Shown here piece by piece: positions 35,944 to 45,308 of a stretch of DNA of 64,000 nucleotides. The notes beneath the pieces are model-generated. The model was given only the letters and a program-made list of their open reading frames with translations. It was not told where the DNA came from and made no database searches. A program made the position numbers and the translations under genes. The first letter of the stretch is position 1, and every line of letters begins with the position of its first letter. Source of the stretch: BJGO01 sp039810885 (GTDB taxonomy: Bacteria; Bacteroidota; Bacteroidia; Chitinophagales; UBA10324); contig JBDHXV010000008.1 in the NCBI GenBank assembly GCA_039810885.1, positions 7,844-71,843 of the forward strand, in the 5' to 3' direction.

Positions 35944-37119
35944 ATGAGCAACGAATTAAGTTACAATCAACGCGGCGTATCGGCATCCAAAGAAGATGTG
36001 TATAACGCCATTCAAAAGCTTGATAAAGGATTATTTCCAAATGCATTTTGTAAGGTGTTGCCCGATTTATTGGGTCATGATAATACCTATTGCAACATAG
36101 TACACGCAGATGGCAGCGGAACAAAAAGTGCATTGGCCTATTTATATTGGAAGGAAACCGGCGACCTTAGCGTGTGGCGTGGTATTGCACAAGATGCCAT
36201 CGTTATGAATACTGATGACTTGCTATGTGCCGGAGCATGGAATTATTTTATTTTTTGTTCCATCATCAATCGAAATAAATTATTGATACCTGCCGAAGTG
36301 CTTAGTGAAATAATAAATGGAACACAAAGCTTTTTCAATGAAATGAAAAAGTACGGTATTGACATTTATTACGGAGGAGGCGAAACGGCCGATCTTGGCG
36401 ATTTGGTTCGAACCATTACAGTAGATTCCACCATTACTTGTCGCCTAAAACGCTCTGATATCATTGAAGCAGATATTCAGCACGGTGATGTTATTGTTGG
36501 GTTAGCATCATACGGACAAGCCACCTATGAGAATGAATACAATAGCGGTATAGGAAGCAATGGCTTAACTGCTGCGCGGCACGATGTCTTACATCATAGT
36601 TATTATCAGGAACAAAAAGCTACGTATGATAGCAATCTTGAAGAGCAACTGGTTTATAGTGGTTCGTTTAGGGTAAGTGATACATTTGAGGATGCACCAA
36701 TGAATGTAGGCAAATTGCTGCTAAGCCCTACACGTACCTATTTGCCATTAATGACCCAAATTCTTCCACTCTATCAGAATAAAATTCATGCCCTTATTCA
36801 TTGCAGCGGCGGTGGTCAGAAGAAAGTATTGCATTACGCCCATAGCAACGTGCATATTATAAAAGACCATTTTTTACCCATTCCTCACGTATTCAGAATG
36901 ATTCAGATGCAAAACAATACGCCGTGGGAAGAAATGTATCAGGTTTTTAACATGGGGCATCGCCTTGAAATATATACCGATAAAGAAACGGCTATGGCAA
37001 TCATTGACACGGCAAAGCTTCTAAACATTGACGCTCAAGTTATAGGGCATGTTGAAAAATCAGAATTGAAAAAATTAACCTTGCAAACACCCTACGGTAC
37101 ATTTGAATTTCATAAATAA
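35944..37119 (+). CDS. purM: Phosphoribosylformylglycinamidine cyclo-ligase (AIR synthase), Bacteroidota type
   Basis: PurM converts FGAM to AIR with ATP, the fifth step of purine synthesis. The 391-residue protein has the PurM-like N-domain with YNQRGVSASKEDVYNAI, HADGSGTKSALAYLYWKETG and QDAIVMNTDDLLCAGA (ATP/metal Asp pair), and YYGGGETADLGDLV. The ligand-binding C-domain has IHALIHCSGGGQKKVLHYA and MGHRLEIYTDK. It is longer and more divergent than the proteobacterial enzyme, as is usual in this phylum. The ATG abuts the previous TAA stop without a gap, so it is translated from the same message. Confidence 0.88.
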   Translation: MSNELSYNQRGVSASKEDVYNAIQKLDKGLFPNAFCKVLPDLLGHDNTYCNIVHADGSGTKSALAYLYWKETGDLSVWRGIAQDAIVMNTDDLLCAGAWNYFIFCSIINRNKLLIPAEVLSEIINGTQSFFNEMKKYGIDIYYGGGETADLGDLVRTITVDSTITCRLKRSDIIEADIQHGDVIVGLASYGQATYENEYNSGIGSNGLTAARHDVLHHSYYQEQKATYDSNLEEQLVYSGSFRVSDTFEDAPMNVGKLLLSPTRTYLPLMTQILPLYQNKIHALIHCSGGGQKKVLHYAHSNVHIIKDHFLPIPHVFRMIQMQNNTPWEEMYQVFNMGHRLEIYTDKETAMAIIDTAKLLNIDAQVIGHVEKSELKKLTLQTPYGTFEFHK

Positions 37120-37125
37120 TAATAT

Positions 37126-37833
37126 ATGCAAAAGTTCTTTTTAAGTCTACCCCTAATCTTTCTGCTCACTACACTGCAATCTCAGGCGCAAATGAGCCTT
37201 GTCGGCGGATTGAGTTCAGATATCTATGCAAGTAAATATATCGTGAACGATAATCTGAGTGATGTAGATTTAAATGATTATCATAAGATCGGGGTGACAT
37301 GGAGTCCGAAAATCTTGATCGGTCCGGATCTATCTAATCGTGTTCGTGTGCTCGTTGGAATTGGTCGTTTTACGCGCCTTGATGTTTTTGATTTTAGATC
37401 AGCACCAACCTCATACACTTTGGAGCCGGGTAAAGTCATTTATAAAAATCAATATCAGGTTATACCGATGATGATCTTATTTAACCTCTTGAAGAAAGAC
37501 AGTAAAAGTCGTATGCCTATTGGGTTGGGTGTGGACTTTACCACATTCAAACAAACAAAAATTACTTCGGAAAATGTGACAATGATTGGGGGATATAAGA
37601 TACCGGCTACTCTCAAGTATGATGATGTAAATAATTATATGGATGAATCTTTAACCGCATTAAATTTTCAAATGGGTTACGGATATCAATTTACCGATAA
37701 CCTGGGATTAGATGCCACTTTATTTCTCCGCTACGACATGAAAGATTTCAATACCACCTATGTTTTATATGATCGGTATGCCTTCGCAGGTATTAATTTG
37801 ATGCTTATGTATAAATTCTATAAGCAGGAATAA
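37126..37833 (+). CDS. Outer-membrane beta-barrel-like protein, unknown
   Basis: 235 residues with a signal peptide (1-21, ending LQSQAQ) and a body of alternating amphipathic strands ending with FAGINLMLMYKFYK, the kind of aromatic C-terminal strand found in outer-membrane barrels. The last third has FQMGYGYQFTDNLGLDATLFLRYDM, typical of porin-like barrel hairpins. It starts six bases after purM, probably in the same transcript. No specific family is recognised. Confidence 0.65.
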   Translation: MQKFFLSLPLIFLLTTLQSQAQMSLVGGLSSDIYASKYIVNDNLSDVDLNDYHKIGVTWSPKILIGPDLSNRVRVLVGIGRFTRLDVFDFRSAPTSYTLEPGKVIYKNQYQVIPMMILFNLLKKDSKSRMPIGLGVDFTTFKQTKITSENVTMIGGYKIPATLKYDDVNNYMDESLTALNFQMGYGYQFTDNLGLDATLFLRYDMKDFNTTYVLYDRYAFAGINLMLMYKFYKQE

Positions 37834-38141
37834 ATTGTGCACAACGCACTCGTAATAAGACTTCCCTAAAATAGCAAGCTTTTTCTCATAGGTTATTCTA
37901 ATTTACCTCGTATTGCTTTTAGTAATATAGGTTGATCTAACTCGTGTGCTTATTGCACAACTAAGATAAGGTTACAAATCACTAATTGCAAGGAGTGCTT
38001 GACAAAGAACAATAGCAATATATTATTGTGCAGGACGCCTCGCCCTGAAATAGGTTGACCAATGTTTGTGTAATTTTTAGTCAACCTATTTCAGGGCGGA
38101 AAATTTACCTCAATTCTCAAGATATCGCTCGTGTATGTTTA
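37834..38141. other. 308-base gap between convergent genes
   Basis: No gene is visible. The gap is AT-rich and holds one long perfect inverted repeat at 38041-38098, listed separately; the rest shows no structure I can support. Confidence 0.6.
38041..38098. repeat. 19-bp perfect inverted repeat, possible MITE or IS end remnant
   Basis: CGCCCTGAAATAGGTTGAC (38041-38059) is exactly complementary to 38080-38098, with a 20-base AT-rich spacer. A stem this long without a T run is atypical of a terminator, though it lies between two convergent genes. The arms look like transposon terminal repeats; no transposase and no target duplication are seen. Confidence 0.6.
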
Positions 38142-40226
38142 TTAATTCAAGCCATTAGCTTCTGCAAGCAACTCAGCCAGATCTTTCACTTTCAACTGAC
38201 TATCCTGGTTCTTTTGCTTTACTCCATCCTCCATCATAATAATGCAATAGGGGCAAGCAGCAGCTATTACTTTCGCTCCTGTTTCCATCGCTTGTTCCGT
38301 GCGTGCAATATTCACCCTCGTAGTGCCGGGTTCTTCTTCTTTATATACTTGTGCTCCGCCTGCGCCACAACACATTGCATTTTTTCTATTATTCTTCATT
38401 TCCCTAACATCTGTGCTGACGGATTCAAGGATAGAGCGTGGTGCTTCATAGATATCATTTCCACGCCCTATGTAGCAACTGTCATGATAGGTAATGGATT
38501 GTGCCTGTAATGGGTTTTCACTGCTTGCTTTCAACTTTCCTTCTTCAATCAATTTCGCCAATAATGTTGAGTGATGCATTACTTCATAATTTCCACCCAG
38601 TGCCGGATATTCATTCTTCAATGCATTGAACCCATGCGGACAAGCTGTTACAATTCGCTTCACCCCATACCCGTTCAGTGTTTTAATATTAGTCATTGCT
38701 TGCATTTGTGCAAGAAACTCATTACCGCTGCGTTTTGCAGGGTCCCCGGTACAACTTTCTTCTTTTCCTAATACTGCAAAACTGATATTAGCTTTTTTTA
38801 ACAACATCGCTATTGCTCGTGTTACTAACTTATTTCGCTCGTCATAAGAGCCGGCGCAGCCCACCCAAAACAACACTTCTATTTCTTCGCCTGCGGCAGA
38901 TTTCTCAGCCATAGTAGGTACATTCATACCATCTGCCCAATTAAAACGATCTTCAAGTGAAAATTGCCAAGGCGCTCCATTGTTTTCTATATTGGTATTC
39001 ATACTCACCCACTCTGCCGGCATTTTAGATTCCTCCATAGTTAAATTGCGGCGTAAATCAACAATGATAGATAAGGGATCAATATTTACAGGGCATTCTT
39101 CAACGCAGGCCTGGCAAGTTGTGCAAGCCCACAACTCCTCTTGTGTAATGTAATCAAACAATGTTTTATTATCGATAAACGACATTCCATGCTTATCTAT
39201 GTTGTGCCCTACTTCTTCCAAGCGATCGCGAGTGTCCATCATAATTTTGCGAGGGCTTAATTTCTTTCCTGTAAGATTAGCAGGACAAACAGAAGTACAT
39301 CGTCCGCATTCTGTACACGAATAGGCATCCATAAGCTGCTTTCGTGTAAGGTCATTAACATCCTTAACTCCAAATCTTCCGGTGTATGGTTCACCTATAG
39401 CTGCCGATGGGTCGAGCATAGCCTTTACTTCATTCGTTACATATTCGGGTGAAGTAAGCTCTGCCTTTGGAGTCAATTTTGCGTAGTATGTATTTGGAAA
39501 AGCAATAATGATATGGAAGTGTTTGGAAATAACCAGGTAGTTCATAAATAATAAAATGCCGATAATATGTAACCACCAACATACTCGCTCAACCAGAATC
39601 AGTGAAATATCTGACAACGAACTCAACATGGGTGTAATGAACGAGCTAACGGGAAAAGCCCCTGCTTGAATATAGTGTTCCGTATTGCGAATTTGTAATA
39701 TTTGATCCGACGCATTCATCGTTAAAAACAAAGACATCAACACAATTTCAAAACAGAGAATAATGGTGGCATCTTTTGTAGGCCATCCTTTCATTTCCGG
39801 TTTATGAAAACGTGTTAATCTTACGATATAACGTCTTGAAAGAAAAAGTGTACACGCAATAATTACCAGCAAGGCAAGCACTTCAAAACCACCGATTAAT
39901 AAATTGTATAGGCTCGCCGGAAGTAGCTGTGCAAACACGCGATGTGTTCCGGCAATACCATCAATAATAATTTCAAGAATTTCTATATTGATAATGATGA
40001 AGCCCAAATAAACAAACAAGTGTAAGAGTGCCGGTATGGGTCGTTTAAACATTTTCTTCTGACCAAATGCAACAAGCAGCATATTTTTCCAACGTGCCGA
40101 AATAGGACCGGGATAATCTGTTTTTTTACCGAGTTGAATATTCCTTATAATTTTTTTTATGCTCTTGGTAAAAAAGAATATACCAACTGCCAACACAAGG
40201 ACAAACAAAATCTGTTCAATTATCAT
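38142..40226 (-). CDS. Membrane-anchored HdrD-like iron-sulfur oxidoreductase
   Basis: 694 residues join a membrane part (about 1-245, five or six helices, NarI/HdrE-like with His residues for possible b-type heme) to a ferredoxin domain with CTECGRCTSVCP (about 299) and CTTCQACVEECP (about 366). Two CCG cysteine-rich domains follow (WVGCAGSYDERN, YHDSCYIGRGNDIYEAP and MCCGAGGAQ). The family moves electrons between a soluble partner (for example electron-transfer flavoprotein or an organic acid dehydrogenase) and the quinone pool. Both halves are fused in one chain here. The substrate is not evident. No etfAB gene lies in this window. Confidence 0.82.
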   Translation of the reverse strand: MIIEQILFVLVLAVGIFFFTKSIKKIIRNIQLGKKTDYPGPISARWKNMLLVAFGQKKMFKRPIPALLHLFVYLGFIIINIEILEIIIDGIAGTHRVFAQLLPASLYNLLIGGFEVLALLVIIACTLFLSRRYIVRLTRFHKPEMKGWPTKDATIILCFEIVLMSLFLTMNASDQILQIRNTEHYIQAGAFPVSSFITPMLSSLSDISLILVERVCWWLHIIGILLFMNYLVISKHFHIIIAFPNTYYAKLTPKAELTSPEYVTNEVKAMLDPSAAIGEPYTGRFGVKDVNDLTRKQLMDAYSCTECGRCTSVCPANLTGKKLSPRKIMMDTRDRLEEVGHNIDKHGMSFIDNKTLFDYITQEELWACTTCQACVEECPVNIDPLSIIVDLRRNLTMEESKMPAEWVSMNTNIENNGAPWQFSLEDRFNWADGMNVPTMAEKSAAGEEIEVLFWVGCAGSYDERNKLVTRAIAMLLKKANISFAVLGKEESCTGDPAKRSGNEFLAQMQAMTNIKTLNGYGVKRIVTACPHGFNALKNEYPALGGNYEVMHHSTLLAKLIEEGKLKASSENPLQAQSITYHDSCYIGRGNDIYEAPRSILESVSTDVREMKNNRKNAMCCGAGGAQVYKEEEPGTTRVNIARTEQAMETGAKVIAAACPYCIIMMEDGVKQKNQDSQLKVKDLAELLAEANGLN

Positions 40227-40279
40227 GAGTATTGTGAATTATATGTTTAAATGGAGTGCGTAAAGATGGCTTAACTTAA

Positions 40280-40287
40280 CAAAGTTA
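40280..40287 (-). promoter_or_regulatory. Possible -7 box for the HdrD-like gene
   Basis: TAACTTTG on the minus strand fits TAnnTTTG and lies 53 bases before the ATG at 40226. No convincing TTG stands at the right distance upstream, so this is weak. Confidence 0.3.
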
Positions 40288-40299
40288 AAAAGGAAAAAA

Positions 40300-42648
40300 A
40301 TGAACCGTATTTTATGCCTGCTATACACCCTATTTCTTCTCATTGGAGATGTTTGCTATGCACAGCGTAGCACGGCTTATTTTAATGATGAGTTAATTTT
40401 TTATGTACAGAAGCAAAATAATCCAAATGAAGAATTACACCTACTTGTACAGGGTGATCTGAACACCATTCAAAATTTTATGCATTCAAAAAATGGACGC
40501 GTTCTCTATCAAGTGCAAGACATCGCTTCCGTGCGCTTAACCTCTGCATGGTTCAGCGAATTATTGCATACTCCGGGCATCAAACGTGTAGAGGGCTATC
40601 ACGGCTGTGGACAAATCTTAGACGAACAAACAGATATTCAAGCAAACATTACACCTGTGAAAGACGGCAATCTGCCATTGACTCAATCTTATACCGGAAA
40701 AGATGTCGTTGTCGGAATAATTGATACAGGAATTGAAATTAATCACGATGACTTCCGGCATGAAAATGGTCAAACACGCATTAAGTATCTCTGGGATCAA
40801 TCCTATACCAGCGGCGGAACGACGCCCTCTTTCGGTTATGGACAAGAATGGGATTCAACAGCTATACAAAATGGGCTTTGTACACATACCGAAGCTGCTT
40901 CCTATTTTGGTCACGGCTCAAATGTTACGGGTGCCGCAACCGGAAATGGTTTGGCACTCAATAAGTATCAAGGCGTGGCTCCTGAAGCAGATATTATCAG
41001 CGTAGCTTGTGATTTAGGTCAAAATTTTTTAAACAATGTTGCTGATGCCACAGCCTACATCTATCAACATGCACAACAACTGGGTAAGCCTTGTATTATC
41101 AGTGCCAGTGTGGGCATATACCGTGGCTCGCATGATGGAGCCGATTTGCCGGCTCAGTTTATATCTGCATTAATAAAGTTGCAAAACGGACGCTCTTTTT
41201 GTGCTTCGGCAGGTAATGCAGGCAATATTTTATTACACTTGGGTTATGAAGTTGAAGCAGATTCGGCATATACATGGTTTCGCTACGAGCCAACGATTAA
41301 TAGCGTTTACTATGAAGTGTGGGCTTCAAAAACAAATTTTAATAATGTGTATTTCTCTTTTGGAGTAGATAAACCTGCGCCTTCTTATGCCAAGCGCACC
41401 GTAACTCAATACTTCAACATACTTTCTAACTTTAATCTGAGCACAGGGATTGATAGTCTTAAAGATACAATTTTTGTAAGTGGCAACCGCTTAGGTATAT
41501 TGAATTTATATGCTTTAGAATATAATGATTCAACCTATAAGCTAATCGTTCATATTTTCCCGGATAGCACCTCCTATTTATGGCGCTTTACCACAAAGGG
41601 AAGCGGCTACTTTGACTGTTGGTCTCAATCTCAATATACAGGTACTTCGAATACAGTTAAAGTTAATCTTCCCGATGTAAGTGTGTATCCGGATATTGCA
41701 CGTTATCGCATGCAAGATCGCTTGGAAACCGTTGTAAGTAGTTTCACTTGCTCGCAAGAAGTCATTGCTGTTGCAAACTTTGTGAATCGAAATAATTTTG
41801 TGAATTACAACGGTGCAACTACATCTTATGCATCGGATACCGTTGGTGCACGTGTCTCTACCTCAAGCATTGGGCCTTCGAGAGATAAGCGTTTAAAACC
41901 TGAAATTACTGCCCCGGGCGGTAACACCCTTGCTCCGGGACAATTAAGCACTTTAGCTCAATTTATTCTTAATGACCCGACTAAAGTGGCCGAGGGTGGA
42001 TTGCATAACGTCAATGGCGGCACCTCTATGGCAGCACCGGTGGTCGGTGGTATTATTGCATTATATTTTCAAAAAAAACCGACAGCAAGCTGGAAGCAGA
42101 TTCGTGATGCTATTCAATTAAGTGCTAAGGAAGATATGTTTACGGGGATTAACCTGCCTGATACTAAATGGGGTTGGGGAAAAATAAATGCTTTTGATAT
42201 GCTTACTACGAATATCGTTTATGGTTGTACCGATAGTAGCTCTATTAATTACAACCCAATAGCCACAATTGACGATGGCTCTTGCATTTACGATACTGTT
42301 GCCATTGTTTATGGTTGTATGGACACGAATGCACTAAATTACAATCCTCTTGCAACTCTAGACGATGGCTCTTGTGTTTATGACACTACACACGTGGGTG
42401 TAAACCTTATACCCAACATTACTTTTTTTCCTAACCCGATTCATAACAGTTTATACATTCATCAATCCGTTAACTTAAATCTTACTATAATTATATATGA
42501 TGTAACCGGTCGCATAATGTTAAATGAACAACTCTCCGATAAGATTAATCATTCTATTGACTTTTCCTTGATGCACCCCGGAATTTACATCTGTGAGCTT
42601 CAAGAAGCAGGAAAAAGAGTAAAGACCTTGAAACTGACTAAGCTGTAA
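40300..42648 (+). CDS. Secreted subtilisin-like protease (S8) with type IX sorting domain
   Basis: 782 residues. A signal peptide (about 1-22) is followed by a propeptide-like region and an S8 catalytic domain with all three residues: IIDTGIE (Asp 142), FGHGSNVTG (His 205) and GGTSMAAP (Ser 576). A large insertion (about 300-490) separates His from Ser, as in Bacteroidota S8 proteases. Then come two 30-residue repeats (from 639 and 669) with NYNP and DDGSC motifs, and a type A sorting domain at the end (FFPNPIHNSLYI, VTGRIMLNE, HPGIYICEL). It is exported by Sec and then by the type IX system. An AAGG-like ribosome site precedes the ATG. Confidence 0.92.
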   Translation: MNRILCLLYTLFLLIGDVCYAQRSTAYFNDELIFYVQKQNNPNEELHLLVQGDLNTIQNFMHSKNGRVLYQVQDIASVRLTSAWFSELLHTPGIKRVEGYHGCGQILDEQTDIQANITPVKDGNLPLTQSYTGKDVVVGIIDTGIEINHDDFRHENGQTRIKYLWDQSYTSGGTTPSFGYGQEWDSTAIQNGLCTHTEAASYFGHGSNVTGAATGNGLALNKYQGVAPEADIISVACDLGQNFLNNVADATAYIYQHAQQLGKPCIISASVGIYRGSHDGADLPAQFISALIKLQNGRSFCASAGNAGNILLHLGYEVEADSAYTWFRYEPTINSVYYEVWASKTNFNNVYFSFGVDKPAPSYAKRTVTQYFNILSNFNLSTGIDSLKDTIFVSGNRLGILNLYALEYNDSTYKLIVHIFPDSTSYLWRFTTKGSGYFDCWSQSQYTGTSNTVKVNLPDVSVYPDIARYRMQDRLETVVSSFTCSQEVIAVANFVNRNNFVNYNGATTSYASDTVGARVSTSSIGPSRDKRLKPEITAPGGNTLAPGQLSTLAQFILNDPTKVAEGGLHNVNGGTSMAAPVVGGIIALYFQKKPTASWKQIRDAIQLSAKEDMFTGINLPDTKWGWGKINAFDMLTTNIVYGCTDSSSINYNPIATIDDGSCIYDTVAIVYGCMDTNALNYNPLATLDDGSCVYDTTHVGVNLIPNITFFPNPIHNSLYIHQSVNLNLTIIIYDVTGRIMLNEQLSDKINHSIDFSLMHPGIYICELQEAGKRVKTLKLTKL
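42214..42393 (+). repeat. Two tandem 90-bp (30-residue) repeats in the protease gene
   Basis: Units begin at 42214 and 42304, each coding for a VYGC-x-D...NYNP-x-AT-x-DDGSC-x-YD pattern with two Cys that may pair. They form a linker between the catalytic and sorting domains. Confidence 0.75.
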
Positions 42649-42669
42649 TTATTATTTTAGCTGCTCGAT

Positions 42670-43164
42670 ATGAATAACATCATCCTCAATGACGATCAAA
42701 TTCGCAAGAAGCTTCGTCGTATTGCTTTTGAAATATACGAACAGAACTACGATGAAAAGGAATTATGCCTTATCGGCATACGCGAAAACGGTTACGAACT
42801 TGCGGGCATCCTCAATGATTATTTACTTGAGATATCCGACTTAAAGGTAAATGTATGCGGACTAAGTTTGAATAAGTCTCAACCACTCTCCGAACCTATT
42901 CGTGTCGATTGCGAATTGAAGCAGCTCCAGAATAAAGTAGTCATCATAATTGATGATGTAGCTCACTCGGGCAAAACATTGATGTATGCTCTAAAGCCTA
43001 TAATAGATAACCATCCTAAAAAAATTCAGATTGCAGTATTAGTAGATCGAAAGCATAAGCGATATCCTGTAACTGCAGATTTTGTAGGGCTATTATTATC
43101 TACCGGAGCACACGAAATGGTTCACGTGAAAATGGGTGAAGAATTATCTGCTTTCGTAAAATAA
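42670..43164 (+). CDS. Phosphoribosyltransferase, PyrR-like
   Basis: 164 residues. The PRPP-binding motif is VVIIIDDVAHSGKTL (about 97-111), and the N-terminal hood has LCLIGIRENGYELAG, like the GIxTRG segment of PyrR. PyrR proteins are pyrimidine regulators and weak uracil phosphoribosyltransferases; in Bacteroidota the homologues may only be enzymes. RNA-binding residues cannot be judged here. The 3' end overlaps the convergent aroK by 21 bases. Confidence 0.8.
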   Translation: MNNIILNDDQIRKKLRRIAFEIYEQNYDEKELCLIGIRENGYELAGILNDYLLEISDLKVNVCGLSLNKSQPLSEPIRVDCELKQLQNKVVIIIDDVAHSGKTLMYALKPIIDNHPKKIQIAVLVDRKHKRYPVTADFVGLLLSTGAHEMVHVKMGEELSAFVK

Positions 43165-43665
43165 GTTAATGCGATCCACTAACTCTTCAACGGAGTTTTG
43201 TTGTGCATAAAAAGTTATTTGTGCTTGTGCATAAAATGGCTCACGCTCTCTTAAGTGTTTTTGAATAAACGATGCTAATTGCGTTGCATCTATTCCTTTA
43301 AGCACAGGTCTATTACCCCCTTGTTGGGATAAACGATGGCAGAGTACATCTTCCGGTTGCTTAATGTAAACGACCAATCCGGTTTTGAGCATGTGCTGCA
43401 TATTATTATAAAAACACGGCACTCCACCACCGCAAGAAATTACTGTGTGGTTCAGCTTGCTTAATCTCATTAAATAATACTGCTCTATCTTCCTAAATTG
43501 TTCTTCTCCTTCATTATCAAAGAGATTTTGGATTGAGGTTCTTTGCATACACTCTATATACGCATCCATGTCCACAAAATTCATAAGCAATATCTCTGCA
43601 ATTTGCTTTCCTAAGGTGCTTTTACCGGCACCCATGTAACCAACCAAGTATATAAGTTTCTTCAT
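43144..43665 (-). CDS. aroK: Shikimate kinase
   Basis: 173 residues from ATG 43665; an upstream ATG would translate the terminator hairpin and add ten odd residues, so I reject it. The P-loop GYMGAGKSTLGK (about 7-18), the shikimate-binding Asp and Arg in VDMDAYIE and EEQFRKIEQYYL, and SCGGGVP are all present. The enzyme phosphorylates shikimate at O3 in aromatic amino acid synthesis. It is the last gene of a minus-strand run era-der-small lipoprotein-aroK, but a terminator lies just before it. Its 3' end overlaps the convergent phosphoribosyltransferase gene. Confidence 0.92.
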   Translation of the reverse strand: MKKLIYLVGYMGAGKSTLGKQIAEILLMNFVDMDAYIECMQRTSIQNLFDNEGEEQFRKIEQYYLMRLSKLNHTVISCGGGVPCFYNNMQHMLKTGLVVYIKQPEDVLCHRLSQQGGNRPVLKGIDATQLASFIQKHLREREPFYAQAQITFYAQQNSVEELVDRINLFYESR

Positions 43666-43679
43666 TCTTTTTTGAAAAA

Positions 43680-43708
43680 TAAAAAACCCCTCCATAATGG
43701 AAGGGTTA
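43680..43708 (-). terminator. Terminator of the small lipoprotein gene
   Basis: On the minus strand AACCCTTCC (43699-43707) pairs with GGAGGGGTT (43685-43693) with one imperfect position, a 5-base loop and a T6 run. It follows the lipoprotein stop at 43745 and precedes aroK. Confidence 0.75.
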
Positions 43709-43744
43709 TCTTTTCTAAAGACTTGCTAGTAATTAGCGTATTCT

Positions 43745-43912
43745 TTATTTGTGCTGAGTTGTATCAGCATTTGTAGTTTGAGGAGCCGGATTTGTATTAG
43801 ATTCAACTTTAGTAGAATCTGATTTTTCAGCATCCTTTTTTTGTTCAGCAGAATTGCAAGCAGCTAAAGCTAACGTTGTACAAATCGCTAAAATAGTAAC
43901 GTACTTTTTCAT
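43745..43912 (-). CDS. Small lipoprotein, 55 residues
   Basis: An open frame of 55 codons. The start MKKYVTILAIC leads into a hydrophobic stretch ending LALAACNS, a clean lipobox with Cys 19. The mature part is only 36 residues, rich in Lys, Asp, Ser, Thr and Asn and without hydrophobic core, so it is probably an unstructured lipid-anchored tail at the periplasmic side of a membrane. A terminator follows directly, which supports it as an expressed gene. Similar small Lys/Thr-rich lipoproteins are common in Bacteroidota; the function is unknown. Confidence 0.75.
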   Translation of the reverse strand: MKKYVTILAICTTLALAACNSAEQKKDAEKSDSTKVESNTNPAPQTTNADTTQHK

Positions 43913-43980
43913 TTAATTTAATAGGTTTTTTAAAATTCAGGCGCAAATATATCTTAATGTTTTAATTAAATTTTAATACT

Positions 43981-45288
43981 TTATTGAGGTTTTCTAAAAA
44001 AAATAATCAGCGGAGAACCGGTGAATGCGTATCGGCTGCGGAGTTTGTTCTCTAAGAAACGACGATAAGATTCTGCTACTTCCAACGGATAATTACAATA
44101 AATGACTATTGTGGGCACTTGTGCATTAACCTGTTCTGCTTTGAAAAAGCGTATGAACTGTCCGCGGTGTGTAGGTGGAGGATTTGTATTGGCTAATTCC
44201 ATTACAAATTCGTTTAATTCCTCATTATTCAGTCGTTGTTTGCGCCTTTCATAGACTTCCAATGCCGTATCAATAACCTTATGAATACGCTGCTTTTCAG
44301 ACACGGAAGTAAAGATGATAGGCACATCATTGAACGGGGCAAGTTTCTTCTTATATTCTTCTTCCAGTTTCTTCAACGTATTTGTCTCTTTCAACATTAA
44401 GTCCCACTTATTAGCTACCAGAACAATACCTTTCTTCCGATTTGCTGCAATAGAAAATATTTTCAAATCCTGCGCTTCTAGTCCATGAATAACATCAAAC
44501 ATCAAAATGCACACATCGGCATCTTCTATGGTTTTAATGGCTCGTATTACAGAGTAAAACTCAATGTCTTCATCTACCTTACTCCGCTTTCGAATACCCG
44601 CAGTGTCTATCAAATAAAACTCTTTCTTATAGAGATTATAGTAAGTGTGAATGGAATCACGCGTAGTACCGGGCACATCGGTCACAATATTCCGCTCCTC
44701 TCCGATTAAAATATTCAGCATAGAGGACTTACCAACATTAGGCCGGCCTACTATGGCAAACTTGGGAATGCCCACGGGTAATGTTGTTGTGTCTATCACA
44801 ATTTCGTCTGTAATAGCATCAAGCAATTCGCCAGTGCCGCCTCCATTTATAGAAGATAAAAAAAATGTTTTTTCAAAACCAAGCGACCAAAACTCTTGTG
44901 CCTCCAGTAAGCGAGTTCCATTATCCACCTTATTAACGACCAACAATGTTCTTTTACCTGAACGTCGCAACATCTCTGTTACTTCGTAATCCAGATCAGT
45001 AATTCCTGTAGTCACATCGGTAACAAAAACAATAACTGTAGCTTCTTTGATGGCAATAAGTACTTGTTTTCTGATCTCAGCCTCAAATATATCATCGGAG
45101 TTTTTTACAAATCCGCCGGTATCCACCACATTAAATACTTTTCCGTTCCACTCGCCTAATCCATAAATACGATCACGGGTAACACCACTCACATCATCTA
45201 CTATAGCCTTGCGTTGACCAATGATTCGATTAAAAAGGGTTGATTTGCCTACATTAGGCCGGCCTACTATGGCGACAATATTATTCAT
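43981..45288 (-). CDS. der: Ribosome assembly GTPase Der (EngA)
   Basis: 435 residues with the double GTPase layout unique to Der. The first domain has GRPNVGKSTLFNRI (8-21), DTGG and NKVD; the second has GRPNVGKSSMLNILIGEE (about 182), DTAGIRKRSK and ANKWDL; a C-terminal KH-like domain ends near 435. Der is essential for 50S subunit maturation. The gene begins 20 bases after era, so the two GTPases form an operon. Confidence 0.96.
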   Translation of the reverse strand: MNNIVAIVGRPNVGKSTLFNRIIGQRKAIVDDVSGVTRDRIYGLGEWNGKVFNVVDTGGFVKNSDDIFEAEIRKQVLIAIKEATVIVFVTDVTTGITDLDYEVTEMLRRSGKRTLLVVNKVDNGTRLLEAQEFWSLGFEKTFFLSSINGGGTGELLDAITDEIVIDTTTLPVGIPKFAIVGRPNVGKSSMLNILIGEERNIVTDVPGTTRDSIHTYYNLYKKEFYLIDTAGIRKRSKVDEDIEFYSVIRAIKTIEDADVCILMFDVIHGLEAQDLKIFSIAANRKKGIVLVANKWDLMLKETNTLKKLEEEYKKKLAPFNDVPIIFTSVSEKQRIHKVIDTALEVYERRKQRLNNEELNEFVMELANTNPPPTHRGQFIRFFKAEQVNAQVPTIVIYCNYPLEVAESYRRFLENKLRSRYAFTGSPLIIFFRKPQ

Positions 45289-45308
45289 GCGCTGGCAAAA
45301 ATAGTTGT

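Noticed and set aside
38055..38510. 151-codon plus-strand frame over the end of the HdrD-like gene
   Set aside because: It begins inside the 19-bp inverted repeat and mirrors the CCG domain of the opposite gene.
43666..43695. Longer aroK start at 43695
   Set aside because: The ten extra residues are encoded partly by the terminator hairpin of the preceding gene and precede the normal kinase N-terminus.
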